From: Psettodes erumei | Lineage: Eukaryota > Chordata > Actinopteri > Pleuronectiformes > Psettodidae | Direction of reading: 5' to 3' | Assembly (NCBI GenBank): GCA_016785225.1 | Contig: JAFBJZ010000224.1 | Location: 577,001-641,000, forward strand | Length of the DNA stretch: 64,000 nt | Made by a program: the position numbers and the translations under genes | Notes under the pieces: generated by a model | What the model was told of the DNA's origin: nothing | What the model saw: the letters and a program-made list of their open reading frames with translations, nothing else | The model's database searches: none | Shown here: piece after piece, positions 47,210 to 59,300 of the stretch | Layout of the letters: each line of letters opens with the position of its first letter | Numbering within the stretch: position 1 is the stretch's first letter

Positions 47210-47389
47210 GCCGTGGGGCATAATAAATAATTAAAGTGGACGGCGGGGAGCTGCAGCTGATTTGCTGATGTCAGGGAGCCAGTGCAGCATTTCATGGTGC
47301 AGGGTGGAAACGCGCGCTGCCGCCCGCCGCCTCGACCGTCCGTGCTGTCACAGAGAGAAACCCTCACACATGCGAGCCCGGCAAGAAAG
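47210..47389 (+). promoter_or_regulatory. lgi2: lgi2 core promoter and 5' leader (inferred)
   Basis: An AT-rich ataataaataattaaa (47220-47235) is followed by GC-rich DNA with many CpGs. ATGs at 47268 and 47370 open an overlapping upstream ORF that ends at 47462 inside the coding region. An in-frame ATG at 47294 would add 32 residues before the signal peptide, but it has T at -3. Whether these lie in the mRNA depends on the unknown start site. Confidence 0.45.
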
Positions 47390-47568
47390 ATGCTGCCGAC
47401 TGTCAAGATCTGGGCTTTGCTCTCCGTGTCGCTGTGCTGCCTGTTCCAGCCGGCTCATTTGAAGAAGGGTTTCCGATGCCCTTCAACATGCAGCTGCTCC
47501 AAGGAGTCTATCATTTGCGTCGGGTCCTCCTATGTCCCAAGGATCACCCCCAACGAAATCAGTTCTCT
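47390..47568 (+). CDS. lgi2: lgi2 exon 1: signal peptide and LRRNT
   Basis: Encodes a hydrophobic leader (IWALLSVSLCCLF) and the cysteine cap CPSTCSCSKESIICVGSSYV; donor gtgagt. Confidence 0.95.
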
Positions 47569-50500
47569 GTGAGTATCCTCCCCATGTGATCCGTTCTTAC
47601 TTAACGATATATGCATGTGTAAAATGCTGCAATAGTCTCATGAAGTTTCAATTACTGGCCGTGATTTATAATGCACGCCGTTTTAATAAGAGCCACGGTT
47701 GAAAGGCAATGCAGTCCTGATTCCTCTTGCCTTTTCCACTTGACCACTTTTCAGCATTGTTTCCCCCTGTGGTGGCTTTCTGTTCATCCTTTCTGCCTCT
47801 TCCCTCCAGGAGCATCGTCAACGGGACTTTCTCTGAGATCAAGGAGGCTATGTTTGCTCACATGTCATCTCTCCAGCTCCTGTAAGAACCCACTTCCACT
47901 GTCTGTAATAGCGCCTGTGTTTTAAGATCACGGGTCACCCCCAACTTGCAGCAGAAGATTCTGTTAAAACAGAAACTAAGCCGACAGATTGGTTTCAAAA
48001 CTTACTTCAAATTGGTGACTTTGGAAACTTAAATATATCTTCAATGTGGGTTTAATGCATCAGAATGTGTGCAGCCAAACAGTGGTAGAGATCTGACCAT
48101 CTGCACACAACAAAACACATTACACATGAATAATAAGCTATAATGTCATCATGTAATGGCACAAATTAATTAAGGCTTTTATTGTAACACACACATATGT
48201 CCAATAGCTAACCTTCTGTTTTAATACAGATACAGTAATGCACCTTTTAAGTCTGTTTACTGTGTGTTAAAGCTATTGGGGGGCTTTTAAATGGGTTGGA
48301 CACTTGGAAATAAATAATGAAAATCAAGAGCTTTCAATGCAGCCCCACAGAGGCCATCAATCTGCTCTGCTGCTCCACTAATGATAGCTGTGATGTCAGC
48401 AGGAACAAAGGCGTGGCAGATATATTCTATTTAACCAAAGTGTAATGCCACAGTTGATGATTTACAATCGACATAAGTATCTTTGATTTACTTCTTTGTG
48501 TGACAAGGAACACTGCTATATGTTTTGTATATGTCAGTTTTTCCTGACATCTTCCAGTAACACTGTGCTCAAAGGGTGATAGTTTAATATAAGATAATAT
48601 ATTTCAACAACTATTATTAATATCTGGAAAATCTTATCTCTGTTTTTGTTTTTTGCATACGCACAAAATAGAACATAATGTTAGCTGTCAGCATCTGTTA
48701 ATGTGCATTCATGTTCATTACAGGCTTTTGAATTCCAACTCTCTGACAACTATAAGGGATGATGCATTCTCAGGCCTTCCGCATCTGGAGTACCTGTAAG
48801 TTATTCTGTTGTTTTCTTTTGTAATTTCTTTTCTAATCGTCTAATAGCTAAATATATTAGCTACACAGGTTTATTCTATCAATCCGAGCAGATGGAGCTG
48901 GGTAAAACCACACTCACTCACTTTAACATAACAAAACAGCAAGGACTGTTGTTATGGGCCTGAGGTTATGTGGTTAGACATTGGTCTTTCAGAGCGTGTA
49001 GGGGACCATACGCCCTCTAGTGGTTTTAAATCTTTTGTCAGCAAAGTTGCTGGTATAATAGTTTTGTAAGTAATTCCCCTTTTCCCTTTATCTCCCACAG
49101 GTTCATTGAGAGTAACAAGATAGAGACTGCATCCAAATATGCTTTCAGAGGACTCAGGGACCTGACTCACTTGTATGTTTCAAAGACTGTTAAATACATT
49201 AAATACATACAATCTGCTTTCAATGATTTGTAAAGATTTACGTTAGATTTATGTTTTACTTTTACCAATACACATTATACATGTAAATCTTTTAACCCTT
49301 TTCTTGCATAAGATAAATTGTAATATTCAACTAGCTTTTGCTGCTGCTGTTTTTAGGTCTTTGGCAAACAACAACATTAAAGCCTTGCCCAGGGATCTCT
49401 TCATTGACCTGGACTCACTGATAGAGCTGTAAGTTTGTCACTCAGTTAATTGAGATGCTTAGAGTAATATCCTCTATTGTCCTGAGAATGTGTCCTGTGT
49501 CCAATATAAATTGTCTTTTTCCTCCTTTTACTCTAGCTTGTGTTTCTCAGCAGTGACATACTGTTCTCCCCTTGCTGCAGGGACCTGCGAGGCAATGCCT
49601 TTGAATGTGACTGCCGTGCCAAGTGGCTGATGACGTGGCTGAAGAACACCAATGCCACCGTGTCGGATGTCGTGTGTGCCGGACCGGAGGACATGAAGGA
49701 CAAGCGCCTCAATGACATGACCAGCCTGCACGATGAGTGCATCTCAACGGGTGAGAAACACCTGAGCCAGTTGGCATCATCTCTCGACTAGATGGCATCA
49801 GTATTAGCCAACTTACACCTGCTTTACATAGCATACAGTGGGCAGTCGACAGAAATGGCAAAATGTTTTCTTCTCTGTTTATTCTTTCAACATATCCAAG
49901 TTTGCTCTGAAGGATTCATTAGTTTGTGGGAAAATTTAATTCAGGATGCTCCCTTTCACAGATTTCATCCTCCATCAGTCCGTGGCATCCGAGTCTCTGT
50001 CTGTTGATACATTCAGTTATAAGAATGACGTCTATGTGGCTATTGCTGCTCCCAGCATAGAGAGCTGTATGGTTTTCCAATGGGACCACATAGAAATGAA
50101 CTTCAGGACTTATGATAACATCACAGGTAAGAGAGAGAGTAGTCTCAGAACACCCTGGTTGAGTTTTTACACACATGCTTATCAGCCTGTTTATTTTGTT
50201 TTTTACTCTTTCAGGTCAGTCCATTGTGGGCTGCAAGTCAGTTGTCATCCAGAACCAAGTGTTTGTCATCGTGGCTCAACTGTTCGGGGGTTCCCACATC
50301 TACAGATTTGATGAGGACCAAAGCAGGTTTAGCAAGTTCCAGGACATTGAGGTGTCCAAGATCTCTAAGCCCAACGACATTGAAGTGTTCCAGATTGGCT
50401 CTGATTGGTTCTTTGTGATTGCGGACAGCTCCAAAGCGGGCCTGTCCACCCTCTACAAATGGAACGATAAGGGCTTTTATTCATACCAGTCGCTGCATGA

Positions 50501-51032
50501 GTGGTACCGCGACACGGATGCAGAGTTCCTGGACTTGGACGGGAAGGCCCATATTATCTTGGCAAGCCGCTCACAGGTGCCTGTAATCTACCAGTGGAGT
50601 CGGAGCAACCAGAAGTTTGTCCTGCAGGGTGAGATTCCCAACATGGAAGATGTAGTGGCGGTGAAGCACTTCCGGATCAAGGGGGAGCTTTACCTGGCTA
50701 TGACACGCTATATTGGGGACTCTAAAGTTCTACACTGGGGCGCCAAACAGTTTGCAGAGATCCAGGCCTTGCCCTCACGAGGCTCCATGATCCTGCAGCC
50801 ATTTTTTTTCAAAGAACGTAACTACCTGGCCCTTGGAAGTGACTACACTTTCTCACAGATCTACCTGTGGGACGATGATGAGAAAGTCTTCGACCGCTTC
50901 AAGGAGGTGTACATCCAGGCGCCACGCTCCTTCACTGTAGTTTCCACTGACCGCAGGGACTTCATCTTTGCTTCTAGCTTCAAGGGAAACACACAGATCT
51001 TTGAGCACATCATCATTGACTTGAGCTTGTGA
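47390..51032 (+). CDS. lgi2: leucine-rich glioma-inactivated protein 2 (LGI2)
   Basis: Secreted synaptic protein; the LGI family binds ADAM22/ADAM23-type receptors, and LGI2 is mutated in a benign canine juvenile epilepsy. Exons: 47390-47568, 47810-47881, 48724-48795, 49101-49172, 49357-49428, 49581-49750, 49962-50126 and 50215-51032; 1620 nt, 539 aa (human 545). Order: signal peptide (about 1-24), cysteine-rich LRRNT with CPSTCSCSKESIIC (30-43), LRRs over residues 60-156 with one 72-nt exon per repeat, LRRCT (FECDC onward), then a seven-bladed EPTP propeller (about 213-539) ending FEHIIIDLSL. N-glycosylation sequons NGTF, NATV and NITG are present. The ATG at 47390 is chosen because the signal peptide follows at once and -3 is A. 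Teleosts have two lgi2 copies; which one this is cannot be told. Confidence 0.97.
47810..47881 (+). CDS. lgi2: lgi2 exon 2: LRR
   Basis: A 72-nt repeat exon, SIVNGTFSEIKEAMFAHMSS then LQLL; contains sequon NGTF. Confidence 0.95.
47882..48723 (+). other. lgi2: lgi2 intron 2
   Basis: AT-rich, nothing recognised. Confidence 0.8.
48724..48795 (+). CDS. lgi2: lgi2 exon 3: LRR
   Basis: A 72-nt repeat exon, LLNSNSLTTIRDDAFSGLPH then LEYL. Confidence 0.95.
49010..49023 (-). promoter_or_regulatory. CTCF-type motif in lgi2 intron 3
   Basis: The minus strand reads ccactagagggcgt, matching the CTCF core ccasyagrkggcr at every core position. Occupancy is inference. Confidence 0.5.
49101..49172 (+). CDS. 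lgi2: lgi2 exon 4: LRR
   Basis: A 72-nt repeat exon, FIESNKIETASKYAFRGLRD then LTHL; acceptor tctcccacag. Confidence 0.95.
49357..49428 (+). CDS. lgi2: lgi2 exon 5: LRR
   Basis: A 72-nt repeat exon, SLANNNIKALPRDLFIDLDS then LIEL. Confidence 0.95.
49581..49750 (+). CDS. lgi2: lgi2 exon 6: LRRCT cap
   Basis: A 170-nt exon: DLRGNAFECDCRAKWLMTWL, then sequon NATV and a cysteine-bearing stretch ending DECIST. Acceptor cttgctgcag. Confidence 0.95.
49962..50126 (+). CDS. lgi2: lgi2 exon 7: first EPTP blade
   Basis: A 165-nt exon: FILHQSVASESLSVDTFSYK, NDVYVAIAAPSIESCMVFQW, then DHIEMNFRTYDNITG. Confidence 0.95.
50215..51032 (+). CDS. lgi2: lgi2 exon 8: remaining EPTP blades
   Basis: Single 818-nt exon, the longest open frame in the window. 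It carries the propeller motifs FVIADSSKAGLSTLYKWNDK, GFYSYQSLHEWYRDTDAEFL and LALGSDYTFSQIYLWDDDEK. TGA at 51030-51032. Confidence 0.98.
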
Positions 51033-52455
51033 GGGGTTGTGCCTTCTTGCCCCCCTCCAACAATCAAATGTCTTCCACTAAAAAGATACATACGTGAAGG
51101 GAAAAGAACAGACCAGAACAGACGTTTTGAACTGTTTTCTGTCTCAAATAAGCGGTGGGGCCGAGTAGTGTTTTGAATCCTTCAAGTTTTTAAGGTGTCT
51201 TGAGTATTTCTCAATGGCCTTGTCCTATTTCTTGTCCTCATGGCTTCTCAGACTTTAAGAGATACTGGTATTTAGGAGACTGGGGTTGGGGGTGAGAGTG
51301 GCAGAAAAAAAGAAAGAAAAAATTAACCAGGATCCTGAGAGAAGGATTGTATTACAAAATTTTGTTTTATTCTCATTTGGGGCAACTGAGGATGTAACAG
51401 GTTTGGTTGCCACTTACCTCATCTCCTCATACCCTGTGGGTAATGTACAGGTTGTTGCCTTCTGGGTTCTGATGGACCCACAATGCCTCCCCCTGCTGGA
51501 TGTGATAAGTATCACATCTCTTTGCATTTTTTTCATACAAGGAATGTCTTGAAAGCACAAACCTTTAATTATCACAGCTGAGATCACAGTCCTTAGAGTG
51601 TAGTTGTTTAGTGGAAATGCTACTGTAGGTGCTATATATGATATTGCATACAGTAACAAAAAAGAAGTGGTTTGTTGTTTTAGGAGGTGAGCGATACAGA
51701 AATGGATATAGTGAATGCCTTCTTTGACAAATGTATATAAACATAAAAGGCCCTTTTCAGTCAGAGGTACTTTAAATGGTTAAGTAGAATGAAGCTCTTT
51801 TTATCCATTTAGTGGAAAGACTCTGTATTTAGGTGACATCAGGGAAACTAAAGGTAATTCCAAATTTGAAAATAATAACCAGTTATTGGACTACTGACAG
51901 AATTTCACTTTTGTGTTTGGCTCCTCACAACTTAAGTCAGTGATCTAAAAAAAATAATTTTGAAAGATATAACAATTCGTCCAAAAATGATGCAAACAAA
52001 ATGTATGTAAATATATCCACTCGAGTTGAGAGACTATTTAAGTCTCTTTATGTGCTTTGAAATACTGAATGTTGACTTACAAGCTACAAAATGTACATAA
52101 AAACAAGGACGGCGACCTGATTTGTCGCACAAAAATCTGAAACCATCTTTGCACTTACTTTAAAAGAACAATAACATGTTACTGCAGCTTGCAAAGAGCA
52201 TGACATTAAAAAAAGGGTATTTGCCAAATTCTTTTTAGATGAACCTAACAAACTCAGAAGTCTAACAGTGCTTCTGCTCATTAAGTGAATGGTGTTGCAA
52301 ATTGAAAAAAAGCAAAAATAATGGAATATGCAAGCTTTACAACACGCAGATTCTTTTCTATGATTTTGTTTGAAGCTTTTTGAATGTTATTCACGAAATA
52401 TACTGTAAGTTTAAATGGTTGTGTATCAAAATAAATGTATAACAATTATTTTGAG
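51033..52455 (+). other. lgi2: lgi2 3' UTR
   Basis: About 1.4 kb of AU-rich sequence ending after an AATAAA at 52430-52435. It contains three perfect Pumilio-type octamers: TGTATATA (51732-51739), TGTAAATA (52006-52013) and TGTACATA (52092-52099). Confidence 0.7.
52430..52435 (+). terminator. lgi2: AATAAA poly(A) signal of lgi2
   Basis: Canonical hexamer about 1.4 kb after the stop codon. A second one lies at 52725-52730. Confidence 0.65.
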
Positions 52456-53109
52456 ATGTGTTCTTTCATCCACTGAATCATTCAGGCAAAGTTCATCATC
52501 TCCCCATATTGTGATGAAAATTTGATTTCATTATAACCACAGCTCGAGTTGCCCATGTACAAGAAATATGAAAAAAGTAATCACTTAAGTTAAAAGAGCA
52601 ACAGTCTTTACATTAACTTCAAAAAGTTTCAGATAGATTGGGCAGCACTATAACAGTGCAGCCTATACATTCAACTTGGTAAATTAAAGCATCACTTCTT
52701 TATGTACCTGTAACACTGTCAGAAAATAAACAAATTAACAAAACGTAATGGAAAATTTGAGGTTTACACCTGTGCTTACAGATTCTGTTTTTTGTATTGG
52801 GCTTGTTGCATTATCCTTGTGATCTACTGTCTAAGTTTACAAATGACCATCTAAATATCTAAAAAATATGACTGTAATTTCTCCCCTCCCAACGCACTCA
52901 ACAAGGGTCTAGTGTTAATAATCTTTGTAAAGGGTGCTTTTATTGTGAAGGAAATTTTGATGTGTGTTCTGTTATTGCTAATTCCTCTTCAGAAGTGCCC
53001 GAGTGCTTTATTTCAAACTATTGTATGTCATTCACATTTAAGTAGCTTTTAATTAACTTACGAAATATTGGTTATAAAACTCGTTTTCCTCAATGTTTCC
53101 TCAATTTTT
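52456..53109. other. lgi2-ccdc149 intergenic DNA
   Basis: Short AT-rich spacer; a second AATAAA (52725-52730) could serve longer lgi2 transcripts. Confidence 0.7.
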
Positions 53110-53281
53110 ATTTTGGACCGGAAGTATTTCTTCCTTCCCCTTTTCTCATACCACGCGACTTGACGGGAGCGCCATAAAAAGTGACGTCGCAGGATAAACA
53201 AACGGAGTAGGTGAGGCAACTCGGAGGGAGGCAGAGGGACAGCGCGTATCTTGACATTGCGTGGGTTTAATATACCGGATA
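53110..53281 (+). promoter_or_regulatory. ccdc149: ccdc149 promoter and 5' leader
   Basis: Contains a consensus ETS site accggaagt (53117-53125), a TATA-like cataaaaag near 53174-53182 and a near-perfect CRE tgacgtcg (53182-53189). CpG-rich leader DNA follows to the ATG at 53282. This fits a broadly active promoter. Confidence 0.6.
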
Positions 53282-53332
53282 ATGCAGTCTTCCAGGAGGA
53301 GTGAGAGTGACTGGCAGGGGCTGGTCAGCGAG
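53282..53332 (+). CDS. ccdc149: ccdc149 exon 1
   Basis: ATG followed by QSSRRSESDWQGLVSE (17 codons), phase 0, donor gtgagt; human reads SESDWQGLVNE at the same place. Confidence 0.92.
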
Positions 53333-56300
53333 GTGAGTGTGTGAGTGACGAGTGCGGCGGACAGCTGCCGCAGAGCCGGGCGGCTTTTGAAGACGCTTCC
53401 CTGGTCCATATGGAACGAGCTCCAGTCTGTTGGCTCAGTACCCAGGGGCGGGGAGCTGTTAAACATCACACAGAGAGCTCTGCTTGTGGCCGTTTAGCGA
53501 AACAGGCTCCTAATTGATGGTGTAAGCTAACATGCTATTCCGTCAGGCCGATATAGCATCCGGCTCCGAGCTGTCAGCAGCACTCCTGCCCACCTCCGAA
53601 ACACGCATGGTGCGCAATAGACCGGAGGAAACCACCTGTGGGACCGCAGCCACATGCTAACCCTGCTGGAATAAATTCATTTCAACCTATGGATTAAAAT
53701 TGGACTGATGTGAATATTTGAAATAGACGTGTGCATATTATTTGGAGATTGAAACGCAATATAAACCCGTAATTTCACTGTATACTACTGGTATCACTAT
53801 ATGTTGATATCGCGAGATCGCCATTGATACCCAGTATTGATTAAATTGCTGTAATGAATAGCTGTTTAATGCACAAGTGAGTGAGTGAGTGAGTGAGCGA
53901 GCATGGTTATATTAAATTTGGACGAAGCTCCATCCATTTGATGGCACAATATTTCCTCTTTTGAAAATTGAGAAAAAATATTTATCATATCAATTTGTAA
54001 TGAAAATAATCCTTAGTTGCAGCTCAACGTAAGGGAGCAGCATGGCTGAGCTTAAAACACCACTATATTCACCTCTGTGATAGCAACTGCTGTTTAATTT
54101 GGTTATGAGCTGGTCTGACAGCTATCAAGGTTTACTCTGTCCGCGCTGCCGTGTCTTATCTCCAATTTAAACACTTGGCTCTGGTGTGTGTTTTTCCACC
54201 TGTGGGGAACTGGTCTTGGGTTGCTATCATTTGTGCAGTCAGTTTCATTCGACCATATCCATCTGAGAATAGGGCCTGTGGGGAAAAAGCAAACAACATG
54301 CTGGATGATACAGTGGATGTTATGAGAGTTTAAATGTAAAACGTCATGCACGCATACAGCTATAGTTACTGTATCCATTATAATGCATCTGACATCACCA
54401 CCTCTCTCTGCTTTGTCTTTGTGTGTGTTGTTTTTGGTAGTTCCTGGTGTGTAAACGCAAACTGGAGAGTAAGAAAGAGGCCCTGCTCATTCTGTCCAAA
54501 GAACTGGATACCTGTCAGCAGGAAAGAGACCAGTACAAGCTGATGGCCAATCAGCTGAGGGAGCGTCACCAGGGACTCAAGAAGAAGTACAGAGAACTCA
54601 TTGTGAGTGGTTCGAGCCTTTAAGGTGATTTTTATTTGTCCACGTGCACCCGTACTGTCACTGCCAGATATTTCATTAGTTATTTAAATGCAAACCTTTT
54701 CATGGTATGCATACGTGGTTGATGATAAAAGTTATTTTATCAGTGTCATTCTTGTAATGTTTCAGGACGGTGATCCCTCTCTGCCACCAGAAAAACGCAA
54801 TCAAGTGAGTTCCTGATTCCGAGAGCTTTATTTTTTTTACCTGCACTAATGATGAAGAAATATTTGCCCTTATTGCAATACAGTGTAAATTTAATCTCAA
54901 GGACCTTTGTTTACATGACCAGGTAACACCAAATGGGACCACTTTTCCATGCAGTAGAAGCCCTGTCAGCTGCTGTTTTTTGAACTTCTCTTCTCTACCA
55001 TCTCCTCAGGTGAACCTCGCTCAGCTGTTGAGAGACTCAAGGGAACGGGCCAAACAGCTTGCTGAGGAGGTGAAGGAGCTGACTCAGAGGCTTGCGGAGG
55101 CCCAGGGGGACAACAAGGTGAGGTTGCAAGTAGCTCCACACACAAATGTACAGTATATGCCATTTAAATCCCACTCATTTGACCTGACACCTCACAGTCT
55201 ATGTCTAATGCGGAAATGTGTTTTACAGAAGCAGTGAATTGAATGTGTTTTTATTTCTGCAGCTCCTGAGGATGACCATTACTCGACAGAGGCTGGGGGA
55301 TGAGGAGGTGGGGGCACGCCACTTCCCTGCCCATGAGCGTGAGGATCTGGTTTGCCAGCTTGAGAGAGCGGGTCTACAGGTGGATACCCCATTTTAGGAA
55401 CACAGGAACCTTCTGCATTGCACATCAATGTCCTGCCTCACTTCTCTGACAAGCACTTTTTTCCTATTTCCTCTTTTCTCTAGATGGAGGAGATGGAGCA
55501 CAACATGAAGGCTCTGACAGACGAGCTGCAGGATGTGAAGGCTGAGCGCAGTGTGTTCAGGGAGAAGGCCGACCGACTCAACGTGGAGCTCAACCACATC
55601 CTGGGCAATCAAGAGGCACGCATCATTGATGTGGACGCCCTGTGCATGGAGAACAGGTGAGGTGGACACAGGGGTGGGTGTTCAGAACACAGAACCTCTG
55701 TCCTCATCACATTATTTCAGGCCTGATCCACTTGTAGGTCTCCATCTTATCAGCTTTTAGAGAAACTGTGTGTTTTCTGCAAGCTGCAGAATGAAAAAGT
55801 AACCGCATTATAAAATTACAAAGAAATCATAAAGCTGCTTTCTGTAATTCTTTATCCCTATGTTTGATTTTAACTTCTTAATCTGTACAACAGATTGTTT
55901 CTTTATTCTGAATTTTACACATTCTCCAGGCTCGAGAAACAGTGCATTAACTTGCATGGCTTCATTTTCCAAATTGTACAGCATGAGCCTTCAGGCCACA
56001 CATTGATTTCATTCCCATTATGTCACTGAGCTGTGATTAATTACAACAACAATTAGGATGTCGTGGAGAAATTTTACACACTAAATTGCTGACTAAATGT
56101 TGCAGGAAAAAAGGAACTGTTGTTTTAAAAACACAAATCACTTCATTAGGAACATCATGCTTTACTCTCAAAACAGCCTTGGGTCTTGGGTCCATGTTGA
56201 AATGATTGCATCACTTTCTCTCTGCAAATTTGTCAGCTGAGGAAGCCATTGAATTCCCTGTCATGTTCATGAAACCAGTTTGAAATGACTTTTTGCTTTG

Positions 56301-59300
56301 TGGAATGGTGTATTATCATGCTGGACATATCCATTAGAAGACGGTAAATTGTGTTGATTAAAGGAATGCACATTGTCAGTTCAAACCACTTGGCGTTCAA
56401 ACCACTGATTGGTATTAAGGGGCCTAAAGTGTGCCAAAAAATCATTATGCCACCAACACCAGCTTGTATTGAGTGTTGAGTCAAGGCAGGTCCATGGATT
56501 CAAGTTGACACCAATTCTGAATTTTAACAGCTGCTATCTATTTCCTATTAACAAATTTGGCATTCTTTGTTTCAATAGTTTCTGCATTTTTAAACCATTT
56601 TTTTAATGGTCATGTACTAATACTAAAATACTTGGTCTCTATTGCACACGTACAATCTCATTTCAACAGTTTTCCTTATTTCATGTTCAGAATATCTACC
56701 CTTCTCTGAGCATCATCTTAAAACCATCAGCATCTGTTAGGTTTTGCATGTAATCTCCCCTTCGTCAATCTTGCTGTGTGCTTTGACTCTCCTGATTGTG
56801 AACTGAATCGCTGTTGCTGTAGGTATTTGCATGAGCGTTTCAGCCAACTGCAAGAGGAGGTGAATCTGCTCAAATCAAACATCATGAAGTACAAGGTACA
56901 GATGGCAACGTCTCTTTTAAAATGTACAGTAAAATGTAAAACTTTTTTTTTCTCTATGTGAGGCCAGATTTCTTCTTTTTCCCCCTCCCCACAGACAGCG
57001 CTTGAGAGGAGGAAAAACTCCAGCACATATGGGAAATCAAACAGCAGTCCCCTTACCGGAGTCCTCTCAGCCAAACAAGGTGAAAACACAAACTGTTCGG
57101 CTCCCTTTGAATTCTCTTTAAACTCAGACACAGATAGATGCCAGAGCAGCTGATCTGGAACCTGTGTCATAAACCATTGTCCATCACTTCTGTTTTGGAG
57201 AACGTCAGTTAGTTTTTGATCAGATAAACTCTGTGATTGATTCGTCCTTCATTTCAACAAACTACTTTCTTAAAGCACCTTTGCTTCTAGCTGTAAATCA
57301 TTGCATTATTTGATGAATCTTTTTTTTTACATTCTTTTTCCTTGCCGGTCTTTTAAGCCACCGCCCGGACACCAGCTGGGTTACTAATTGTATTCAGAGC
57401 GGTAGAGAGCACCACTGGCAGGGAAATGAGCCTGCCATGATGACTGACAGTTGCTGGCAGAAGCAGCACAGTGGGCTCTGGAGTTAAAGTTAGGAGAGTG
57501 TCACCGAGCAGACAGCTGTTTCTAACTATCTCTGTCTTGCTCTTGTCACGCTGCTTTCCCTGTCTCTTGAGATATCACCCCGTTCTCACTTTCATCTATT
57601 TTTTAAGTTAAGTGAAAGTTTTATTGGTACCTTATTGGCAGGCTGTAGGTTACTACCCAACATACCCTTGGTATGTGGGGCCAGGCTTTCACACATCTGG
57701 CCTCCATTAAAATCAAATTTTTATCCTTTTCTTCCTCTATTCCCTTCCCACCCCTCTTTCTTTTGTCTGCTTCACCCCTGTGTTTTCTTCCCCCCGGTCT
57801 CATTCGCTACTCCCTTTTTAGTCCAGGAGATGCTCCTGGAAGAACAGGGCTGCAGCCTGCCGGCCACGCCCCAGTCCATCTCCGACCTCAAGTCCCTGGC
57901 CACGGCTCTGCTGGAGACCATCCATGAAAAGAACCTAGTCATCCAGCACCAGAGGCACACCAACAGGTACTGTGAAGGCACATTATAATGATGTTTTAGG
58001 GACCCTCACTGCTCCTCTGCTGACTCCATAAAGTGCTCTTTCATATGGGTCATCTTTCAACTTCAACCACATTACACACTTGTGATGTTTGCCTATGTCT
58101 TCTGAGAATCTTCCTCCACCTGCAAGGCAAACACTGCACTGTGAGACACATAAACGCACACTATTCATCAGTCCCAAGTAAACCAGCCTCTTCCTGCTTG
58201 GCCTGCAGGATCCTCGGTAACAGAGTTGCAGATTTGGAAAGAAAGCTGAAGACCTTGGAGGTATCGGGACTGTGGAGTCTTCCAGGTGGGTCTCTAAGTG
58301 TTCTTTTAAGCTTCCAGCTGAAAAAATCTACTTCAGCTGTACCACATTGTAGTCTCCTTACTGAAGTCTGGAACAGAATCTTTCCATTATTATTCAATAT
58401 AATGTCACCTTACAATTATTTAATGTTTTGTAGTCCAGTTAGATTGTAATATTATGGAAATACAGCAATATAGAGCTGCTGTTTGGAATGAAATGACTTC
58501 TGCATTGACATGATTGGTACTTAACATAACAGACAACAACAAAAAGAACCTGTAATCATGCCCCACCGTTAGCAAACATGACCATGTCACTGCATGTGCG
58601 GTTAACTCATGACAAACAGTGCCACAGTTTCTGTCCCTTGATTATTAATAATCTGTACCAGAAATTTGAAGTAGACATTTTCCCAACATTATAGTTATCA
58701 TACATTGCTCTTAAATCTCTTGTTTTGTCATTTATGTCTTGGTGACTGAAGGTGACTAAACCCAGGGAATTGTTCTCACCAGCCAGGTGGTTTAAATGTA
58801 TTTCACCTCCTCTCTCTTTTGAATCTGAATACCGTAATGAGGTGTTTTGTTCATAACAGTGTGTCTCTTTCCTCTCTCACTGCGTCTCAGGCTTGACCTA
58901 CCGTGTATCTGTGGGAATTGGGAGTATGTATTCCTTCTGCCCCACTTAGCCCATCCATGCCCTCCGCTCTGTCATGCCAGGACAAATCTGGGCAGACGCC
59001 CAGAAGCATGTCACCTCGTGCCCACCGTTTGCAATGTGTCGACTCCATTGACCACTCGCTCATGTGTCCGCTCACGACGCCACTGGCTGAGCCAGGCTAA
59101 CCTCAATATCACGCACGAATCCTTTTGGTCCAGTGGATTTGACTCAAATTTTACATCCAAGCAAAAAAAATCTTTTTGAATTGGAATTGAGTTGGGGTTG
59201 GGGATGTTTTAAGGGCAGGAGAGACCTTTTTAAAATGTATTCCGACTTTTTGACTAGCAAGAATTTGAATCATAAATCATGTTAGAAAAAGAAAAGGACT

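Noticed and set aside
58903..59100. 65-codon frame in ccdc149 intron 10
   Set aside because: It begins with GTG and is out of phase with exon 10 through either visible acceptor (58890 or 58949).
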